In this document: one piece after another, positions 30,937 through 41,540 of the stretch
Numbering within the stretch: the first letter of the stretch is position 1
Layout: every line of letters begins with the position of its first letter
From: Actinomycetota bacterium
GTDB taxonomy: Bacteria > Actinomycetota > Actinomycetes > Mycobacteriales > JACQDL01
NCBI GenBank assembly: GCA_016201065.1
Contig: JACQDL010000036.1
Location: 1-48,884 of the forward strand
Length of the DNA stretch: 48,884 nt
Direction of reading: 5' to 3'
Made by a program: the position numbers and the translations under genes
The notes under the pieces: generated by a model
Databases searched by the model: none
What the model saw: only the letters and a program-made list of their open reading frames with translations
Told to the model about the DNA's origin: nothing

Positions 30937-32621
30937 GATTCCCGCATCGGGATCCGCAGCCCGGTCCGCGCCGCGACCGCGAGCGCCTCCGGGTAGCCGG
31001 CGTCGACGTGCCTGATCACCCCGGTCGCCGGGTCGTTGGACAGCACCCGATCCAGCTTCGCCGCGGCCAGCGGGGTGCCGTCGGCGACGCTGACCTGACC
31101 GGCGTGGACGGCCCGCCCGATGCCGACCCCGCCGCCGTCGTGGATGGACACCCAGGACGCCCCGGAGGCGGTGTTGACCAGGGCGTTGAGCAGCGGCCAG
31201 TCGGCGATCGGGTCGGAACCGTCGGCCATCCCCTCGGTCTCCCGGTACGGCGAGGCCACCGACCCGCAGTCCAGGTGGTCCCGACCGATCACGATCGGTG
31301 CGCGCAGCTCACCGGAGGCGACCATCTCGTTGAAGCGCAGCCCGGCGAGGTGCCGCTCGCCGTACCCGAGCCAGCAGATCCGGGCCGGCAGCCCCTGGAA
31401 CCGGACCCGCTCCCCGGCCAGCCGGATCCACCGGGCCAGCGGTTCGTTGCCGGGGAAGAGGTCCAGCACCGCCCGGTCGGTGGCCGCGATGTCGGCCGGG
31501 TCCCCGGAGAGCGCCGCCCACCGGAACGGCCCCTTCCCCTCGCAGAACAGCGGCCGGATGTACGCCGGCACGAACCCCGGGTAGTCGAACGCCCGACCGT
31601 AACCGGCCAGCCGCGCCTCGGCCCGCAGCGAGTTGCCGTAGTCGAAGACCTCCGCGCCGGCGTCGGCGAAGCCGACCATGGCCGCGACGTGTGCGGCCAT
31701 CGACTCGCGGGCCCGGGTCGTCGTGCCGCCCGGGTCCGCGGCCCGCAGCGCGGGCCAGTCCTCGAATGCCACCCCGAGCGGCAGGTAGGCCAGCGGGTCG
31801 TGGGCCGAGGTCTGGTCGGTCACCACATCGACCGGGGCGCCCAGGGCCAGCGCCCGGGGAACCATGTCGGCGGCGTTGCCGAGCACCCCGATGGACAGCG
31901 GCCGCCGCTCGGCCCGGGCCTGCTCGGCCAGCCGGAGCGCGGCGTCCAGGTCGTCGGCCCACAGATCCAGGTACCCATGGTCCAGGCGGCGCTGGATCCG
32001 GGACGGGTCGCACTCCACGCAGAGCGCCACGCCCCCGTTCATGGTCACCGCCAGCGGCTGGGCGCCACCCATCCCACCCAGCCCGGCGGTGAGGGTGACC
32101 GTGCCGGCGAGGGTGGCGTGCCCGGCGGCGCTCCCGGCGGTCCGCCGGGCGGCCAGCACCGCGGCGACCGCGGCGAACGTCTCGTAGGTGCCCTGCAGGA
32201 TGCCCTGGGTGCCGATGTAGATCCACGACCCGGCGGTCATCTGACCGTACATCGTCAGCCCGAGGTGCTCCAGCCGGCGGAACTCGTCCCAGTTGTCCCA
32301 CTCGCCGACGAGGTTGGCGTTGGCGATGAGCACCCGCGGCGCCCACTCATGGGTGCGCAGCACCCCGACCGGCCGGCCGGACTGCACCAGCAGCGTCTCG
32401 TCGTCGCCGAGCCCGACCAGCGTCCGGCAGATCGCGTCGAACGACGCCCAGTCCCGGGCCGCCTTGCCGGTGCCGCCGTACACGACGAGCTGGTCAGGGT
32501 GCTCGGCGACCTCCGGGTCGAGGTTGTTCATCAGCATCCGCAGGGCGGCCTCCTGCGGCCAGCCCCGGGCCGAGCGGCTGTTGCCCCGCGGTGCGGTGAC
32601 GGTGCGCGGTCCGCTGGTCAT
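30933..32621 (-). CDS. hutU: Urocanate hydratase
   Basis: A 562-aa NAD-dependent urocanase, the second step of histidine degradation. Hallmarks are [53 protein letters not shown], the active-site region [15 protein letters not shown], and [18 protein letters not shown], which carries the conserved Cys. Full length. It is separated from hutH by about 120 bases, so it is either in the same operon or has a weak internal promoter. Confidence 0.97.
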   Translation of the reverse strand: MTSGPRTVTAPRGNSRSARGWPQEAALRMLMNNLDPEVAEHPDQLVVYGGTGKAARDWASFDAICRTLVGLGDDETLLVQSGRPVGVLRTHEWAPRVLIANANLVGEWDNWDEFRRLEHLGLTMYGQMTAGSWIYIGTQGILQGTYETFAAVAAVLAARRTAGSAAGHATLAGTVTLTAGLGGMGGAQPLAVTMNGGVALCVECDPSRIQRRLDHGYLDLWADDLDAALRLAEQARAERRPLSIGVLGNAADMVPRALALGAPVDVVTDQTSAHDPLAYLPLGVAFEDWPALRAADPGGTTTRARESMAAHVAAMVGFADAGAEVFDYGNSLRAEARLAGYGRAFDYPGFVPAYIRPLFCEGKGPFRWAALSGDPADIAATDRAVLDLFPGNEPLARWIRLAGERVRFQGLPARICWLGYGERHLAGLRFNEMVASGELRAPIVIGRDHLDCGSVASPYRETEGMADGSDPIADWPLLNALVNTASGASWVSIHDGGGVGIGRAVHAGQVSVADGTPLAAAKLDRVLSNDPATGVIRHVDAGYPEALAVAARTGLRIPMRES

Positions 32622-32743
32622 CGTCGTCCTCCCCTGGTCCCCGCGGTGATCCTGACGTGCTCAGCCCCGACGCGCTCCGGACCGATTCTCGCGCCCACCG
32701 CACCATGATCGCTGGGGAAGGCGGCGAATCGGCGCCGGGACAC

Positions 32744-34303
32744 TCATCGCAGCGCCCCGGCCACCGACTCCGCCGCGAGGAGCAGGGTGCCGTCGGTCAC
32801 CAGCGCCACGCACGCGGCGAGCTCGGGGGCGAGGTACCGGTCGGGTCCCGGTCCGGCAACCCGGCGCCGGAGCGCGGCGACCGCCGCGGCGGTCGCCGGG
32901 GCCGGCCGGAGCGGGGCCCGCAGCTCCAACGCCCGGGCCGCGGTGAGGATCTCCACGGCGAGGACCTGGGTGAGCCCGTCCACCGACCGGCGGAGCTTGC
33001 GCGCGGCGCCCCAACCCATCGAGACGTGATCCTCCTGCATCGCGCTGGACGGGATGGAGTCCACGCTCGCCGGCACCGCCAGCCGCTTCAGCTCGCTGAC
33101 GATCGCGGCCTGGGTGTACTGCGCGATCATGTGGCCGGAGTCGACGCCGGGGTCGTCGGCGAGGAAGGCCGGCAGCCCGGCTGACCGGGCGACGTCGAGC
33201 ATCCGGTCGGTGCGCCGCTCGGCGATGCTGGCGAGGTCGGCGGCCGCGATGGCGAGGAAGTCCAGCACGTACCCCACGGGGGCGCCGTGGAAGTTGCCGC
33301 AGGACTCGACCCGGCCGTCGGGGAGCACCACCGGGTTGTCGATGCTCGCCGCCAGCTCCCGCCCGGCCACCGCCTCGGCGTGCGCGAGGGTGTCCCGTAC
33401 CGCGCCGGCCACCTGCGGCGCGCACCGCAGCGAGTAGGCGTCCTGGACCCGGGTGCAGTCCGGGCCCCGGTGCGACGCCATGATCGCCGAGCCGGCGAGC
33501 AGGGCCCGCAGGTTCGCCGCCGAGTCGGCCTGGCCGGGATGCGGCCGCAGCGCCGTGAGGTCGGCGGCGAAGACCCGGTCGGTGCCGAGCAGCGCCTCGA
33601 CGCTCATCGCGGCGGCGAGGTCGGCGGTGGCCACGAGGCGCCGCAGGTCGGCACAGGCGAGCAGCAGCATGCCGAGCATCCCGTCGGTGCCGTTGATCAG
33701 CGCCAACCCCTCCTTGCTGGCGAGCTGCACGGGGTGGAGCCCCGCCTCGGCGAGCGCCCCGGCGGCAGGGCGGAGCTCGCCGGAGTGGTCGCGGACCTCG
33801 CCCTCCCCGATCAGCGCCAACGCGACGTGCGCCAGCGGCGCGAGGTCCCCGGAGCAGCCCAGGCTGCCGTACTCGCGGACCACCGGGGTCAGCCCCGCGT
33901 TGAGCATGCCGGCGAGCGCCCGGCCGACCTCGGGGCGGGCACCGGTCCGCCCGGAGGCGAGGGTGCGCAGCCGCAGCAGCATCAGGGCGCGCACCACCTC
34001 CCGCTCGACCTCCGGGCCGCTGCCGGCCGCGTGTGACCGGATCAGGCTGCGTTGCAGCGCCTCCCGACGATCCGGGGGGATGTGCCGGGTGGCCATCGCG
34101 CCGAAGCCGGTGGACACGCCGTACGCCGGGGTCTCGGCCGTGGCCAGCGCCTCGACCTGCCGGCGGGAGGCGGTCATCGCCGCCAGCGCAGGCTCGGTCA
34201 GCGCCACCGGTGCCCCGTGCCGGGCGACGGCGACGACCTGCTCCGCGGTCAGACCCGCCGGGCCGACCGGCGCCGGCGGCAACATGTTGCTCATGGCCGA
34301 CAT
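32744..34303 (-). CDS. hutH: Histidine ammonia-lyase
   Basis: A 519-aa lyase that deaminates L-histidine to urocanate. The self-processing MIO triad is Cys150-Ser151-Gly152 in GSLGCSGDLAPLAH, the Cys variant common in actinobacteria. The YGVSTGFGAMA segment and QEDHVSMGWGAA are also conserved. ATG 34303 has GAGGG 6 bases upstream, better than the following ATGs at 34294 and 34285 or the frame start at 34366. It is first in the hut gene group; no hut regulator is in the window. Confidence 0.96.
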   Translation of the reverse strand: MSAMSNMLPPAPVGPAGLTAEQVVAVARHGAPVALTEPALAAMTASRRQVEALATAETPAYGVSTGFGAMATRHIPPDRREALQRSLIRSHAAGSGPEVEREVVRALMLLRLRTLASGRTGARPEVGRALAGMLNAGLTPVVREYGSLGCSGDLAPLAHVALALIGEGEVRDHSGELRPAAGALAEAGLHPVQLASKEGLALINGTDGMLGMLLLACADLRRLVATADLAAAMSVEALLGTDRVFAADLTALRPHPGQADSAANLRALLAGSAIMASHRGPDCTRVQDAYSLRCAPQVAGAVRDTLAHAEAVAGRELAASIDNPVVLPDGRVESCGNFHGAPVGYVLDFLAIAAADLASIAERRTDRMLDVARSAGLPAFLADDPGVDSGHMIAQYTQAAIVSELKRLAVPASVDSIPSSAMQEDHVSMGWGAARKLRRSVDGLTQVLAVEILTAARALELRAPLRPAPATAAAVAALRRRVAGPGPDRYLAPELAACVALVTDGTLLLAAESVAGALR

Positions 34304-34375
34304 TGCATGCCCTCGGCGGGCGTGACGGAAGTCGCCCCGCGCAACCTCGACGGAGATCCGCGTCACCCGAGCGAG

Positions 34376-36052
34376 TTACTTCGCGTCGGAGTAGCGCTCC
34401 GCGACGGCCACCCGCACCGGGAACCGCACCGGGGTGTCCCCGAACATCAGCCGCCGTGCCGCCTCGGCGGCGCCGGTGACCGCCTCGGTGACCTCCTCCG
34501 CCAGCTCCCGGCGGCAGTGCACGATCACCTCATCGTGCTGGAAGAACACCAGTTCCGCGTCCGTGCCGGCGAGGCGCTGCCGCAGCGTCGCCAGCAGGAT
34601 CAGCGCCCACTCCGCGGCGGTGCCCTGGATGATGAAGTTGCGGGTGAACCGGCCCCGCTCCCGGCCCCGCTGGACGGCGGCCCGCTCGGCCTCGGCGTCG
34701 GCCCCTGGCCCTCCGGCGACGGCTTGGGCCTCCCGCCACCGCTGACCCGGCGGCGGGCAGGTCCGGCCGAGGTGGGAGCGGACGAGCCGCCCCTCCTCCC
34801 CGGCCCGGGCCGCCGCCTCCACGTGCGCCATCGCCACCGGGAAGCGTTGGTGCAGGATCGCGAGCAGCTCCGCCGCGCCGCCGGTCGCGCCGCCGTACAT
34901 CGCCGACAGCAAGGCCAGCTTGGCCCGCGCCCGGTCCCCGCCGAACGCCCGCTCCGCCAACCCCTCGTACAGATCGTCAACCCCAGCGGCCTCGGCCATC
35001 GCGATGTCGCCGGACAGCGCCGCCAACACCCGTGGTTCGAGCTGGCCGGCGTCGGCGACGACGAGCACCCACCCCGGGTCGGCGACGACCGCGCGGCGCA
35101 CGGTGCGGGGGATCTGCAACGCTCCGCCGCCCCGGCTGGCCCAGCGGCCGGTCACCACCCCGCCGACGACGTACTCCGGCCGGAACCGCCCCTCGTGCAC
35201 CCAGGTCTCCAGCCAGTTCCAGCCGTGCGCGGTGTGCAGCCGGGACAGCTCCTTGTAGGCCAACAGGGCCGGCACGGCCGGGTGCTCCACCTCACGGAGC
35301 AGGTACGAGCGGGTCGAGGCCAACGCGATGCCCTCGCGGGCGAAGGCACGCAACACGTCGGCGGGCGAGTCCGGGTTGACCGGGCGACCACCGAACGCGG
35401 CCGAGATCCGCTCGGCCAGCTCGGCCAACCGGGGCGGCCGGGCGCCAGCGACGGGCCGGGGACCGAGCAGCTCCGACAGGAGGGCGTCGTGGGCGTCGGC
35501 GCGCCACGGCATCCCGACGCGCCCCATCTCCACGGCGGCCAACGCGCACGCGGACTCGGCGGCGGCGAGCAGCCGCATCCGCCCGGCGGGCGCGAGCGCC
35601 GCCATCCGGCGCCGCTGGTCGGCGTACACCGCCGTGACGGCCTGCAGCGGGTCCACACCCGCGGGCATCCCGGCGGCCGCCGGCTCGAACAGCGCCGGTT
35701 GGAGCTGGCGGGACGCCGGCACCGGGTCGTCGGGGACCACGCCGCCCGACAGCCGCGCCCAGGCCGCGGCCAGCGACCGGGGCGCCCCCCACCGGCCGGC
35801 GTGGCCGAGCAGGAGTGCCTCGGTGAGCAGCAGGTCGTGGCAGCGGTCGAGGCGGACACCGGCGTCGAGCAGGCTCGGGTACTCCTGCGCGACCGCCGTG
35901 AGGACCCAGCGCGGCGGTCCCGCGCGTTCCCAGCGGGCCACCGCAGCACCCAGCTCCGGCGCCGCCTCCACCGGACCGGCCGGCTTCCCCGCGGCGTCGA
36001 GCTCGCGCAGGAGGCCGCCGGTTCCCCCGGCGCTGACCACGGCGACCCACAC
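34376..36052 (-). CDS. DNA polymerase I-like bifunctional 3'-5' exonuclease/DNA polymerase
   Basis: About 558 aa. This is the actinobacterial family-A polymerase relative that lacks the N-terminal 5'-nuclease and is shorter than PolA. The polymerase fingers/palm motifs are LVVADAGQLEPRVLAALSGD (motif A, with D-x-x-Q-L-E-x-R), LSAMYGGATGG (motif B region), and VFFQHDEVIVH (motif C, His-Asp-Glu). The exonuclease part is divergent. The start is uncertain: GTG 36052 fits the family N-terminus (VWVAVVSAGG), while ATG 36124 would overlap the divergent ATG at 36123. Likely a repair or specialised polymerase. Confidence 0.88.
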   Translation of the reverse strand: MWVAVVSAGGTGGLLRELDAAGKPAGPVEAAPELGAAVARWERAGPPRWVLTAVAQEYPSLLDAGVRLDRCHDLLLTEALLLGHAGRWGAPRSLAAAWARLSGGVVPDDPVPASRQLQPALFEPAAAGMPAGVDPLQAVTAVYADQRRRMAALAPAGRMRLLAAAESACALAAVEMGRVGMPWRADAHDALLSELLGPRPVAGARPPRLAELAERISAAFGGRPVNPDSPADVLRAFAREGIALASTRSYLLREVEHPAVPALLAYKELSRLHTAHGWNWLETWVHEGRFRPEYVVGGVVTGRWASRGGGALQIPRTVRRAVVADPGWVLVVADAGQLEPRVLAALSGDIAMAEAAGVDDLYEGLAERAFGGDRARAKLALLSAMYGGATGGAAELLAILHQRFPVAMAHVEAAARAGEEGRLVRSHLGRTCPPPGQRWREAQAVAGGPGADAEAERAAVQRGRERGRFTRNFIIQGTAAEWALILLATLRQRLAGTDAELVFFQHDEVIVHCRRELAEEVTEAVTGAAEAARRLMFGDTPVRFPVRVAVAERYSDAK

Positions 36053-36122
36053 GGCGACGATTGTGCGGCCCGACGGCGACGTTCCACCGTGCCGACCTCC
36101 CCAAACCGATACCGTCTGGGAC

Positions 36123-37277
36123 ATGCCCGCGGATCGAGTGATGCCCACGGACGAGGCGGCGGACCTGATCGACCTCGTCCGCCAGATCGTCGCCCGCGAG
36201 CTCGCTCCACGGGTCGCCGACGCCGAGGCGACCGGGGCGTTCCCGCGTGAGGTGTTCCGGCTGCTGGGCCGCTCCGGGCTGCTCGCGCTGCCCTACCCGG
36301 AGGCGCACGGCGGCGGCGGGCAGTCCCACGAGGTGTACCTCCAGGTTCTGGAGGAGCTCGCCGCCGGCTGGCTGACGGTCGGCGTCGGGACCTCCGTACA
36401 CGTCATGTCCTGCTATCCCCTGGCGACCTACGGCACCGACGAGCACCGGCAGGAGCTGCTTCCGGAGCTGCTCAGCGGCGAGCTGCTCGGCGCCTACTGC
36501 CTGTCGGAGCCGCAGGCGGGCTCCGACGTCGCCGCGATGACGACCCGCGCCGTCGCCGACGGCGACCGGTACCTGCTCTCCGGCAGCAAGGCCTGGATCA
36601 CGCACGGCGGCGAGGCCGACTTCTACACCGTGTTCGCCCGCACCTCCGCCGACCGCAACCACGGTGTCTCGACGTTCCTGGTCCGGTCCGGATCGCCGGG
36701 CCTTTCCTTCGGTGTGCCGGAACGGAAGATGGGGCTGACCGGCTCGACGACCACCTCGGTGCAGCTCGACCGGACGCCGGCCCGGCTGGTCGGTGCGGTG
36801 GGCGGTGGGCTCGCCGCGGCACTGTCCGCGCTGGACTCGGGGCGGCTCGGGATCGCCGCGTGCGCGACCGGGCTGGCCCAGGCAGCGCTGGACGTCGCGG
36901 TCGGCTACGCCCGCGAGCGGCAGCAGTTCGGCCAGCCGATCGGGCAGTTCCAGGGGGTCGGCTTCCTCATCGCCGACATGGCGGCCGCGGTGGAGGCGGC
37001 CCGGGCGACGTACCTCGACGCGGCCCGGCGGCGTGACCGCGGGCTGCCGTTCCACCGCCAGGCGGCGGTGGCCAAGCTGCTGGCCACCGACACCGCGATG
37101 CGGGTGACCACCGACGCGGTGCAGGTCCTCGGCGGCGCCGGCTACACCAGCGACTTCCCGGTGGAGCGGATGATGCGCGAGGCGAAGGTGACCCAGATCT
37201 TCGAGGGCACCAACCAGATCCAGCGGCTCGTGATCAGCCGCGACCTGCTGCGTGGACCGGTCGCCGCCCGGGGCTGA
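36123..37277 (+). CDS. Acyl-CoA dehydrogenase
   Basis: A 384-aa flavoprotein of the short/medium-chain acyl-CoA dehydrogenase family. The FAD/substrate motifs are YCLSEPQAGSD and WITHGGEADF. The catalytic base Glu361 lies in FEGTNQIQRLVISR, as in butyryl-CoA-type enzymes. QVLGGAGYTSDFPVERMMR contacts FAD of the partner subunit. It is divergent from the polymerase gene with almost no gap and has no electron-transfer flavoprotein or thiolase neighbours, so the substrate is unknown. GTG or ATG starts a few codons downstream (ATG 36141) are possible. Confidence 0.92.
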   Translation: MPADRVMPTDEAADLIDLVRQIVARELAPRVADAEATGAFPREVFRLLGRSGLLALPYPEAHGGGGQSHEVYLQVLEELAAGWLTVGVGTSVHVMSCYPLATYGTDEHRQELLPELLSGELLGAYCLSEPQAGSDVAAMTTRAVADGDRYLLSGSKAWITHGGEADFYTVFARTSADRNHGVSTFLVRSGSPGLSFGVPERKMGLTGSTTTSVQLDRTPARLVGAVGGGLAAALSALDSGRLGIAACATGLAQAALDVAVGYARERQQFGQPIGQFQGVGFLIADMAAAVEAARATYLDAARRRDRGLPFHRQAAVAKLLATDTAMRVTTDAVQVLGGAGYTSDFPVERMMREAKVTQIFEGTNQIQRLVISRDLLRGPVAARG

Positions 37278-37403
37278 GCCGGCCGGACCGGCGCCGGACC
37301 GGGTGGTCGCGGGACGGCGGGGTTTTGGATACTGGACAACGCCGATAGGTTCCGAATCGTCATTATTCGCGCAACCGCTCGCCGAGTCCCGCACGGAGGA
37401 CCG

Positions 37404-38726
37404 ATGCTGCCCGGCCCGACGACGCCCCTCAACACCGGTCCCACCCTGCCCACAGACCTCCAGCGGACGCTCGTGAACAGCGGCGGACCGCTGGAGTCAC
37501 CCTGGTTGTGGGGCTCGCTGGCCACGGTGACGGTGCTTGCCGGGGTCGGCTGGCTGTGGTGGGCGTTCCGGGCGCCGCCGGGCGGGCGCCGCCGGCGCCT
37601 CCGCCTGGTCGGTGCCGCCGTGACCGTGCCGATCCTGGCGCTGGTCTCCGGTGGCGCCTGGCTGAACAGCCAGGTCGGCTACTTCCCGACCCCGGCGTCG
37701 CTCTCGGAGTTCGTGCTGGGCGGCAGCGAGGTGTCCCTCCCGGCGACGAACGCCGGGCCGGCCGCCGACCAGCTCGGGTCGCCGAACCCGGCCGGCAGCC
37801 GGCTGGTCATGGAGACCCTGGAGGACGCCGCGCTCGGCATCCGGCCCGGGCGGACCTACGTCTACCTCCCCGCGGGATACGACTCCGCCGCAGAGGCGAC
37901 CCGCCGCTACCCGGTGGTCTTCCTGCTGCACGGCTTCCCCGGCCGCGCGGCGGACTGGTTCGAGGCCGGCCGCGCCCAGTACATCCTCGATCTCCTGATC
38001 GGCCGGCAGATCGTTCCGCCCATGATCGTGGTCAGCCCGGACGCGAGCGGCGGGCGCGGTCTCTACGACTCGGAGTGCCTGGACGCGGTGCCACCGGAGC
38101 CGAAGGTCGAGTCGTTCGTGACCCACACCGTGGTGTCCTGGCTGGACCAGCAGTTCCGGACGATCCCGGACCGGTCCGCCCGAGCGATCGGGGGGATGTC
38201 CAGCGGCGGCTACTGCGCCCTCAACGTCGGGCTCCGGCAGCAGGACACCTTCTCGGTGATCCTCGGCATGCAGCCGTACGGCGATCCGGGCGCCACCGGC
38301 TACGCGCACCTCGGCCGCTCACTCGCGCTGAGGCAGGCCAACACACCCTCGCGGTACATCGCGACGATGCGGTTCCGGCACCAAATGTCGATCATGCTCG
38401 ACGCCGGCGCCCTCGATCCCGCCGGGGTGACCCGGGCGCGGACGCTGGCGGACATACTCGTCACGCGGGGGCAGGACGTGGCCTTCCGGTCCGAACCCAG
38501 CCAGCGCCACAGCTGGCTGGCGGCCCGGGCCGGCCTTCCCTACATGCTCGACTTCGCCGGCCAGCGGCTGCGCACCACGGCGGGGGGGCCGCCACCCACC
38601 GCCGGCGGACCGTCAGCGGGCGCCGGGCAGCCGGGCCAGGCGCCCGGTGCGGCCGCCGCCCAGTGGCGCACCGAACCGCACCGCAGGCGCAGGCGCACCC
38701 TGCCGGGCACACCCCCGTCCCGCTGA
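37404..38726 (+). CDS. Membrane-anchored esterase of the mycolyltransferase-like alpha/beta hydrolase family
   Basis: A 440-aa protein. Two to three N-terminal membrane segments (about 33-55 and 68-90) precede an extracytoplasmic alpha/beta-hydrolase domain of the esterase D/antigen 85-like family. The oxyanion segment LLHGFPGRAADW, nucleophile Ser266 in GMSSGG, and final His in SQRHSWLAARAGLPYML form the expected active site. A disordered Gly/Pro and Arg-rich tail follows. ATG 37404 has GGAGG 4 bases upstream. It probably acts on cell-envelope or extracellular esters. The last codons lie inside a palindromic terminator. Confidence 0.87.
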   Translation: MLPGPTTPLNTGPTLPTDLQRTLVNSGGPLESPWLWGSLATVTVLAGVGWLWWAFRAPPGGRRRRLRLVGAAVTVPILALVSGGAWLNSQVGYFPTPASLSEFVLGGSEVSLPATNAGPAADQLGSPNPAGSRLVMETLEDAALGIRPGRTYVYLPAGYDSAAEATRRYPVVFLLHGFPGRAADWFEAGRAQYILDLLIGRQIVPPMIVVSPDASGGRGLYDSECLDAVPPEPKVESFVTHTVVSWLDQQFRTIPDRSARAIGGMSSGGYCALNVGLRQQDTFSVILGMQPYGDPGATGYAHLGRSLALRQANTPSRYIATMRFRHQMSIMLDAGALDPAGVTRARTLADILVTRGQDVAFRSEPSQRHSWLAARAGLPYMLDFAGQRLRTTAGGPPPTAGGPSAGAGQPGQAPGAAAAQWRTEPHRRRRRTLPGTPPSR

Positions 38727-38751
38727 CCGGCATCCGGTCAGCGGGACGGGG
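38713..38751. terminator. Perfect 18-bp bidirectional terminator spanning both stop codons
   Basis: CCCCGTCCCGCTGACCGG (38713-38730) pairs perfectly with 38734-38751 across the 3-base loop CAT. The TGA stops of the esterase (38724-38726) and copA (38738-38740) sit symmetrically in the two arms, and both proteins end in Pro-Ser-Arg because of it. Confidence 0.9.
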
Positions 38752-41029
38752 TGAACCCCCGCAACCGGAGGCTGTTGGTCACCACGAACACCGACGAGAA
38801 GGCCATCGCCGCGCCGGCGATCAGCGGGTTGAGCAGCCCCAGCGCGGCCAGCGGGATCGCCGCTACGTTGTAGGCGAAGGCCCAGAACAGGTTTGCCTTG
38901 ATGGTGCCGAGGGTCCGGCGGGACAGCCGGATCGCGTCCACCGCCGCGGTCAGGTCACCGCTGACCAGGGTCAGGTCGCTCGCCTCCATCGCCGCGTCGG
39001 TGCCGGTGCCGAGGGCCAGGCCGAGATCGGCCTGGGCCAACGCCGCCGCGTCGTTGACGCCGTCGCCGACCATGGCCACGACCCGCCCCTCATCCTGGAG
39101 CCGGCGGATCTCGGCGACCTTGCCGGCCGGGAGCACCTCCGCGACGACCTCGGTGGGTGTGAAGCCCACCTCGGCGGCCACCGCGGCCGCGGCACCGGCG
39201 GAGTCCCCCGTGAGCAGCACCGGCCGCAGCCCGAGCTCCCGCAGCCGCCGGACCGCCGCCGCGCTGCTGGGCTTGACCTCGTCCCCGACCACGAGGGCGC
39301 CGCGGACCGTGCCGTCGACGGTCAGCACCGCGACGGTCCGCCCGGCGAGCTCGGCCGCCCGCACCGCGGCCGACACCTCGGGCGGCAGGACCTCGCCGGT
39401 AGCCCGGCCGACCCGCACCCGCTGCCCGTCGACGGTGCCGGTGACGCCGAGCCCGGCCTCCGCGTGGAAGCCCGTGACCGCGGGCAGCTCGCCGTACCGC
39501 TGGGTGGCCGCCGCCGCGATGGCCCGGCCGATCGGGTGCTCGCTGCCGGCCTCCACCGCTCCGGCGAGGCGCAGCACGTCCGGCGCGCCGTGCACCTCGT
39601 GCAGCACCATCACGCCGGTCGTCACGGTCCCGGTCTTGTCCAGCACGATGGTGTCCACCGTCCGGGTGGACTCCAGCACCTCCGGACCGCGGATGAGGAT
39701 GCCCAGCTGGGCTCCCCGCCCGGTGCCGACGAGCAGCGCCGTCGGCGTGGCGAGGCCGAGCGCACAGGGACAGGCGATGATGAGCACGGCCACGGCGGCG
39801 GTGAACGCCGCCGGGGCGTCGTGGGTGACCAGCAGCCAGCTGAGCAAGGTCACCAGGGACAGGCCGATCACCACCGGCACGAACACGCCGGCCACCCGGT
39901 CCGCCAGCCGCTGCACGGGTGCCTTGCCGGCCTGTGCCTGCTCCACCAGCCGGGTGATCTGGGCGAGCGCGGTGTCCGCGCCGACCCGGTCCGCCCGCAC
40001 CACCAGCCGGCCACCGGCGTTCAGGCAGCCACCGACCACCGGGTCGCCGACGCCGACCTCGACCGGGATCGGCTCCCCGGTCAGCAGCGAGGTGTCCACC
40101 GCGGACTGCCCCTCGATGACCGTCCCGTCGGTGGCGATCTTCTCCCCCGGCCGGACCAGGAACACCGCACCGACCCGCAGCAGCCCCACCGGCACGGTGC
40201 GCTCCCGGCCGTCCTCCAGCACGGTGGCCTCGCGGGCACCGAGCTCGGCCAGCGCGCGCAGCGCCGCGCCCGCCCGCCACTTGGCCCGGCCCTCCGCGTA
40301 CCGGCCGGCCAGGATGAACACGGTGACCGCGCTCGCCACCTCAAGGTAGATCTCGCGGCTGCCGCTGCCGCGCGGCGGCAGCAACGACAGCGCCATCCGC
40401 ATGCCCGGCTGTCCGGCGTCGCCGAGGAACAGGGCGTAGAGAGACCACAGGAACGCCGCCGTGACGCCGAGCGAGATCAGGGTGTCCATGGTCGCGGCGC
40501 CGTGCCGGGCGTTGCGCAGCGCCGCCCGGTGCAGCGGCCAGGCACCCCACACGGCGACCGGGCTGGCCAGGGTGAGGGCGAGCCACTGCCAGCTGGTGAA
40601 CTGCGCCGCCGGGACCATGGAGAGGACGAGTACCGGCGCCGTCAGTGCGGCACTGACCAGCAGCCGCTGCCGCTGCGCGGCCAGCCCGTCGTCACCGCTG
40701 CCGGCGTCGGCGGGGGGCGAGCTGCCGGCGTCGGCGGTCTCGACCGGCGCGGCCACCGGCGGGGGTGGCAGCGTCGCCGTGTAGCCGGCCGCCTCCACCG
40801 CCCGGACCAGCTCGCCGGTGTCGATCGCGGAGGGGTCGAACCGCACGCTGGCCCGCTGCACGGCGTAGTTCACCGACGCCTGCACCCCCACCAGCTTGTT
40901 CAGCTTGCGTTCGACCCGGGTGGCGCAGGAGGCGCAGGTCATCCCGCCGATGTTCAGCTCGACCCGAACACCCTGGTCACCAACGCCCGGGTCACCAACA
41001 CCCGGGTCGGCGAGCGGCGACGACGTCAT
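38738..41029 (-). CDS. copA: Copper-translocating P-type ATPase
   Basis: A 763-aa P1B-type ATPase exporting Cu(I) from the cytosol. One N-terminal heavy-metal domain has CxxC at C32/C35 (GMTCASC). Membrane metal site is CPC at 420-422, phosphorylated Asp464 lies in DKTGT, and the ATP-binding SEHPIGRAI and hinge GDGVNDA follow. The first 20 residues hold a small [10 protein letters not shown] repeat. ATG 41029 overlaps the copZ stop by four bases. The copZ-copA pair sits behind csoR on the same strand and is probably induced by copper through CsoR. Confidence 0.96.
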   Translation of the reverse strand: MTSSPLADPGVGDPGVGDQGVRVELNIGGMTCASCATRVERKLNKLVGVQASVNYAVQRASVRFDPSAIDTGELVRAVEAAGYTATLPPPPVAAPVETADAGSSPPADAGSGDDGLAAQRQRLLVSAALTAPVLVLSMVPAAQFTSWQWLALTLASPVAVWGAWPLHRAALRNARHGAATMDTLISLGVTAAFLWSLYALFLGDAGQPGMRMALSLLPPRGSGSREIYLEVASAVTVFILAGRYAEGRAKWRAGAALRALAELGAREATVLEDGRERTVPVGLLRVGAVFLVRPGEKIATDGTVIEGQSAVDTSLLTGEPIPVEVGVGDPVVGGCLNAGGRLVVRADRVGADTALAQITRLVEQAQAGKAPVQRLADRVAGVFVPVVIGLSLVTLLSWLLVTHDAPAAFTAAVAVLIIACPCALGLATPTALLVGTGRGAQLGILIRGPEVLESTRTVDTIVLDKTGTVTTGVMVLHEVHGAPDVLRLAGAVEAGSEHPIGRAIAAAATQRYGELPAVTGFHAEAGLGVTGTVDGQRVRVGRATGEVLPPEVSAAVRAAELAGRTVAVLTVDGTVRGALVVGDEVKPSSAAAVRRLRELGLRPVLLTGDSAGAAAAVAAEVGFTPTEVVAEVLPAGKVAEIRRLQDEGRVVAMVGDGVNDAAALAQADLGLALGTGTDAAMEASDLTLVSGDLTAAVDAIRLSRRTLGTIKANLFWAFAYNVAAIPLAALGLLNPLIAGAAMAFSSVFVVTNSLRLRGFTPSR

Positions 41030-41244
41030 GCTCCGACCGGATCGGCGGCGTAGCCAGCCTCCTCGACGGCGGCCAGCACCTCCAGGTCGTCCCACGCCTC
41101 CCCGGTCACGACCATCGCGCCGGAGGCGAGGTCGACATCCACCGAGGCGACCCCAGGCACCGTACTGACCTCCTCGGTCACCGAGGAAACGCAGTGACCG
41201 CAGGTCATTCCGGTCACGGTGTAGCGACGGCTGTTCATCCTCAC
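41026..41244 (-). CDS. copZ: Copper chaperone, heavy-metal-associated domain
   Basis: A 72-aa single-domain HMA protein with the metal site GMTCGHC and the usual beta-alpha-beta pattern ([12 protein letters not shown]). It carries Cu(I) to CopA. The start is GTG 41244 with GGGAG 4 bases upstream, or ATG 41238. Eight bases separate it from csoR. Confidence 0.93.
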   Translation of the reverse strand: MRMNSRRYTVTGMTCGHCVSSVTEEVSTVPGVASVDVDLASGAMVVTGEAWDDLEVLAAVEEAGYAADPVGA

Positions 41245-41252
41245 CCAACTCC

Positions 41253-41531
41253 CTAGGAACGGACGAGGCGCGCGATCGCCGCGGAGGCCTCCTCGATCTT
41301 CTCGTCGGCACCCTGGCCGGTCGCGATGGCCTCTCGCACGCAGTGCGCCAGATGCTCATCGAGCAACGCCAGCGCGACCGCTTGCAGCGCCTTGGTGGCG
41401 GCTGAGACCTGGGTGATCACGTCGATGCAGTACACATCGTCCTCGACCATCCGCTGCAGGCCGCGCACCTGCCCCTCGATCCGGCGGAGCCGGGCCAGGA
41501 CGGCAGGTTTCGTCTCGGCGTAGCCAACCAT
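41253..41531 (-). CDS. csoR: Copper-sensing repressor CsoR
   Basis: A 92-aa all-helical repressor of the CsoR/RcnR family. The Cu(I)-binding triad is complete: Cys35 in DDVYCIDVI, and His60 and Cys64 in DEHLAHC. It begins [13 protein letters not shown], the DNA-binding helix signature. It is the first gene of the csoR-copZ-copA operon with its operator just upstream, so it should repress the operon until copper binds. Confidence 0.95.
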   Translation of the reverse strand: MVGYAETKPAVLARLRRIEGQVRGLQRMVEDDVYCIDVITQVSAATKALQAVALALLDEHLAHCVREAIATGQGADEKIEEASAAIARLVRS

Positions 41532-41540
41532 GCCCGAATG

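Noticed and set aside
28439-32708. Long plus-strand frames antisense to the hut genes
   Set aside because: They mirror the high-GC codons of hutI, hutF and hutU and contain no recognisable domains.
37508-41053. 1181-aa plus-strand frame across the esterase and antisense to copA
   Set aside because: It is an arginine/glycine-rich shadow; copA on the other strand has all P-type ATPase motifs, and the esterase frame has the GxSxG site.
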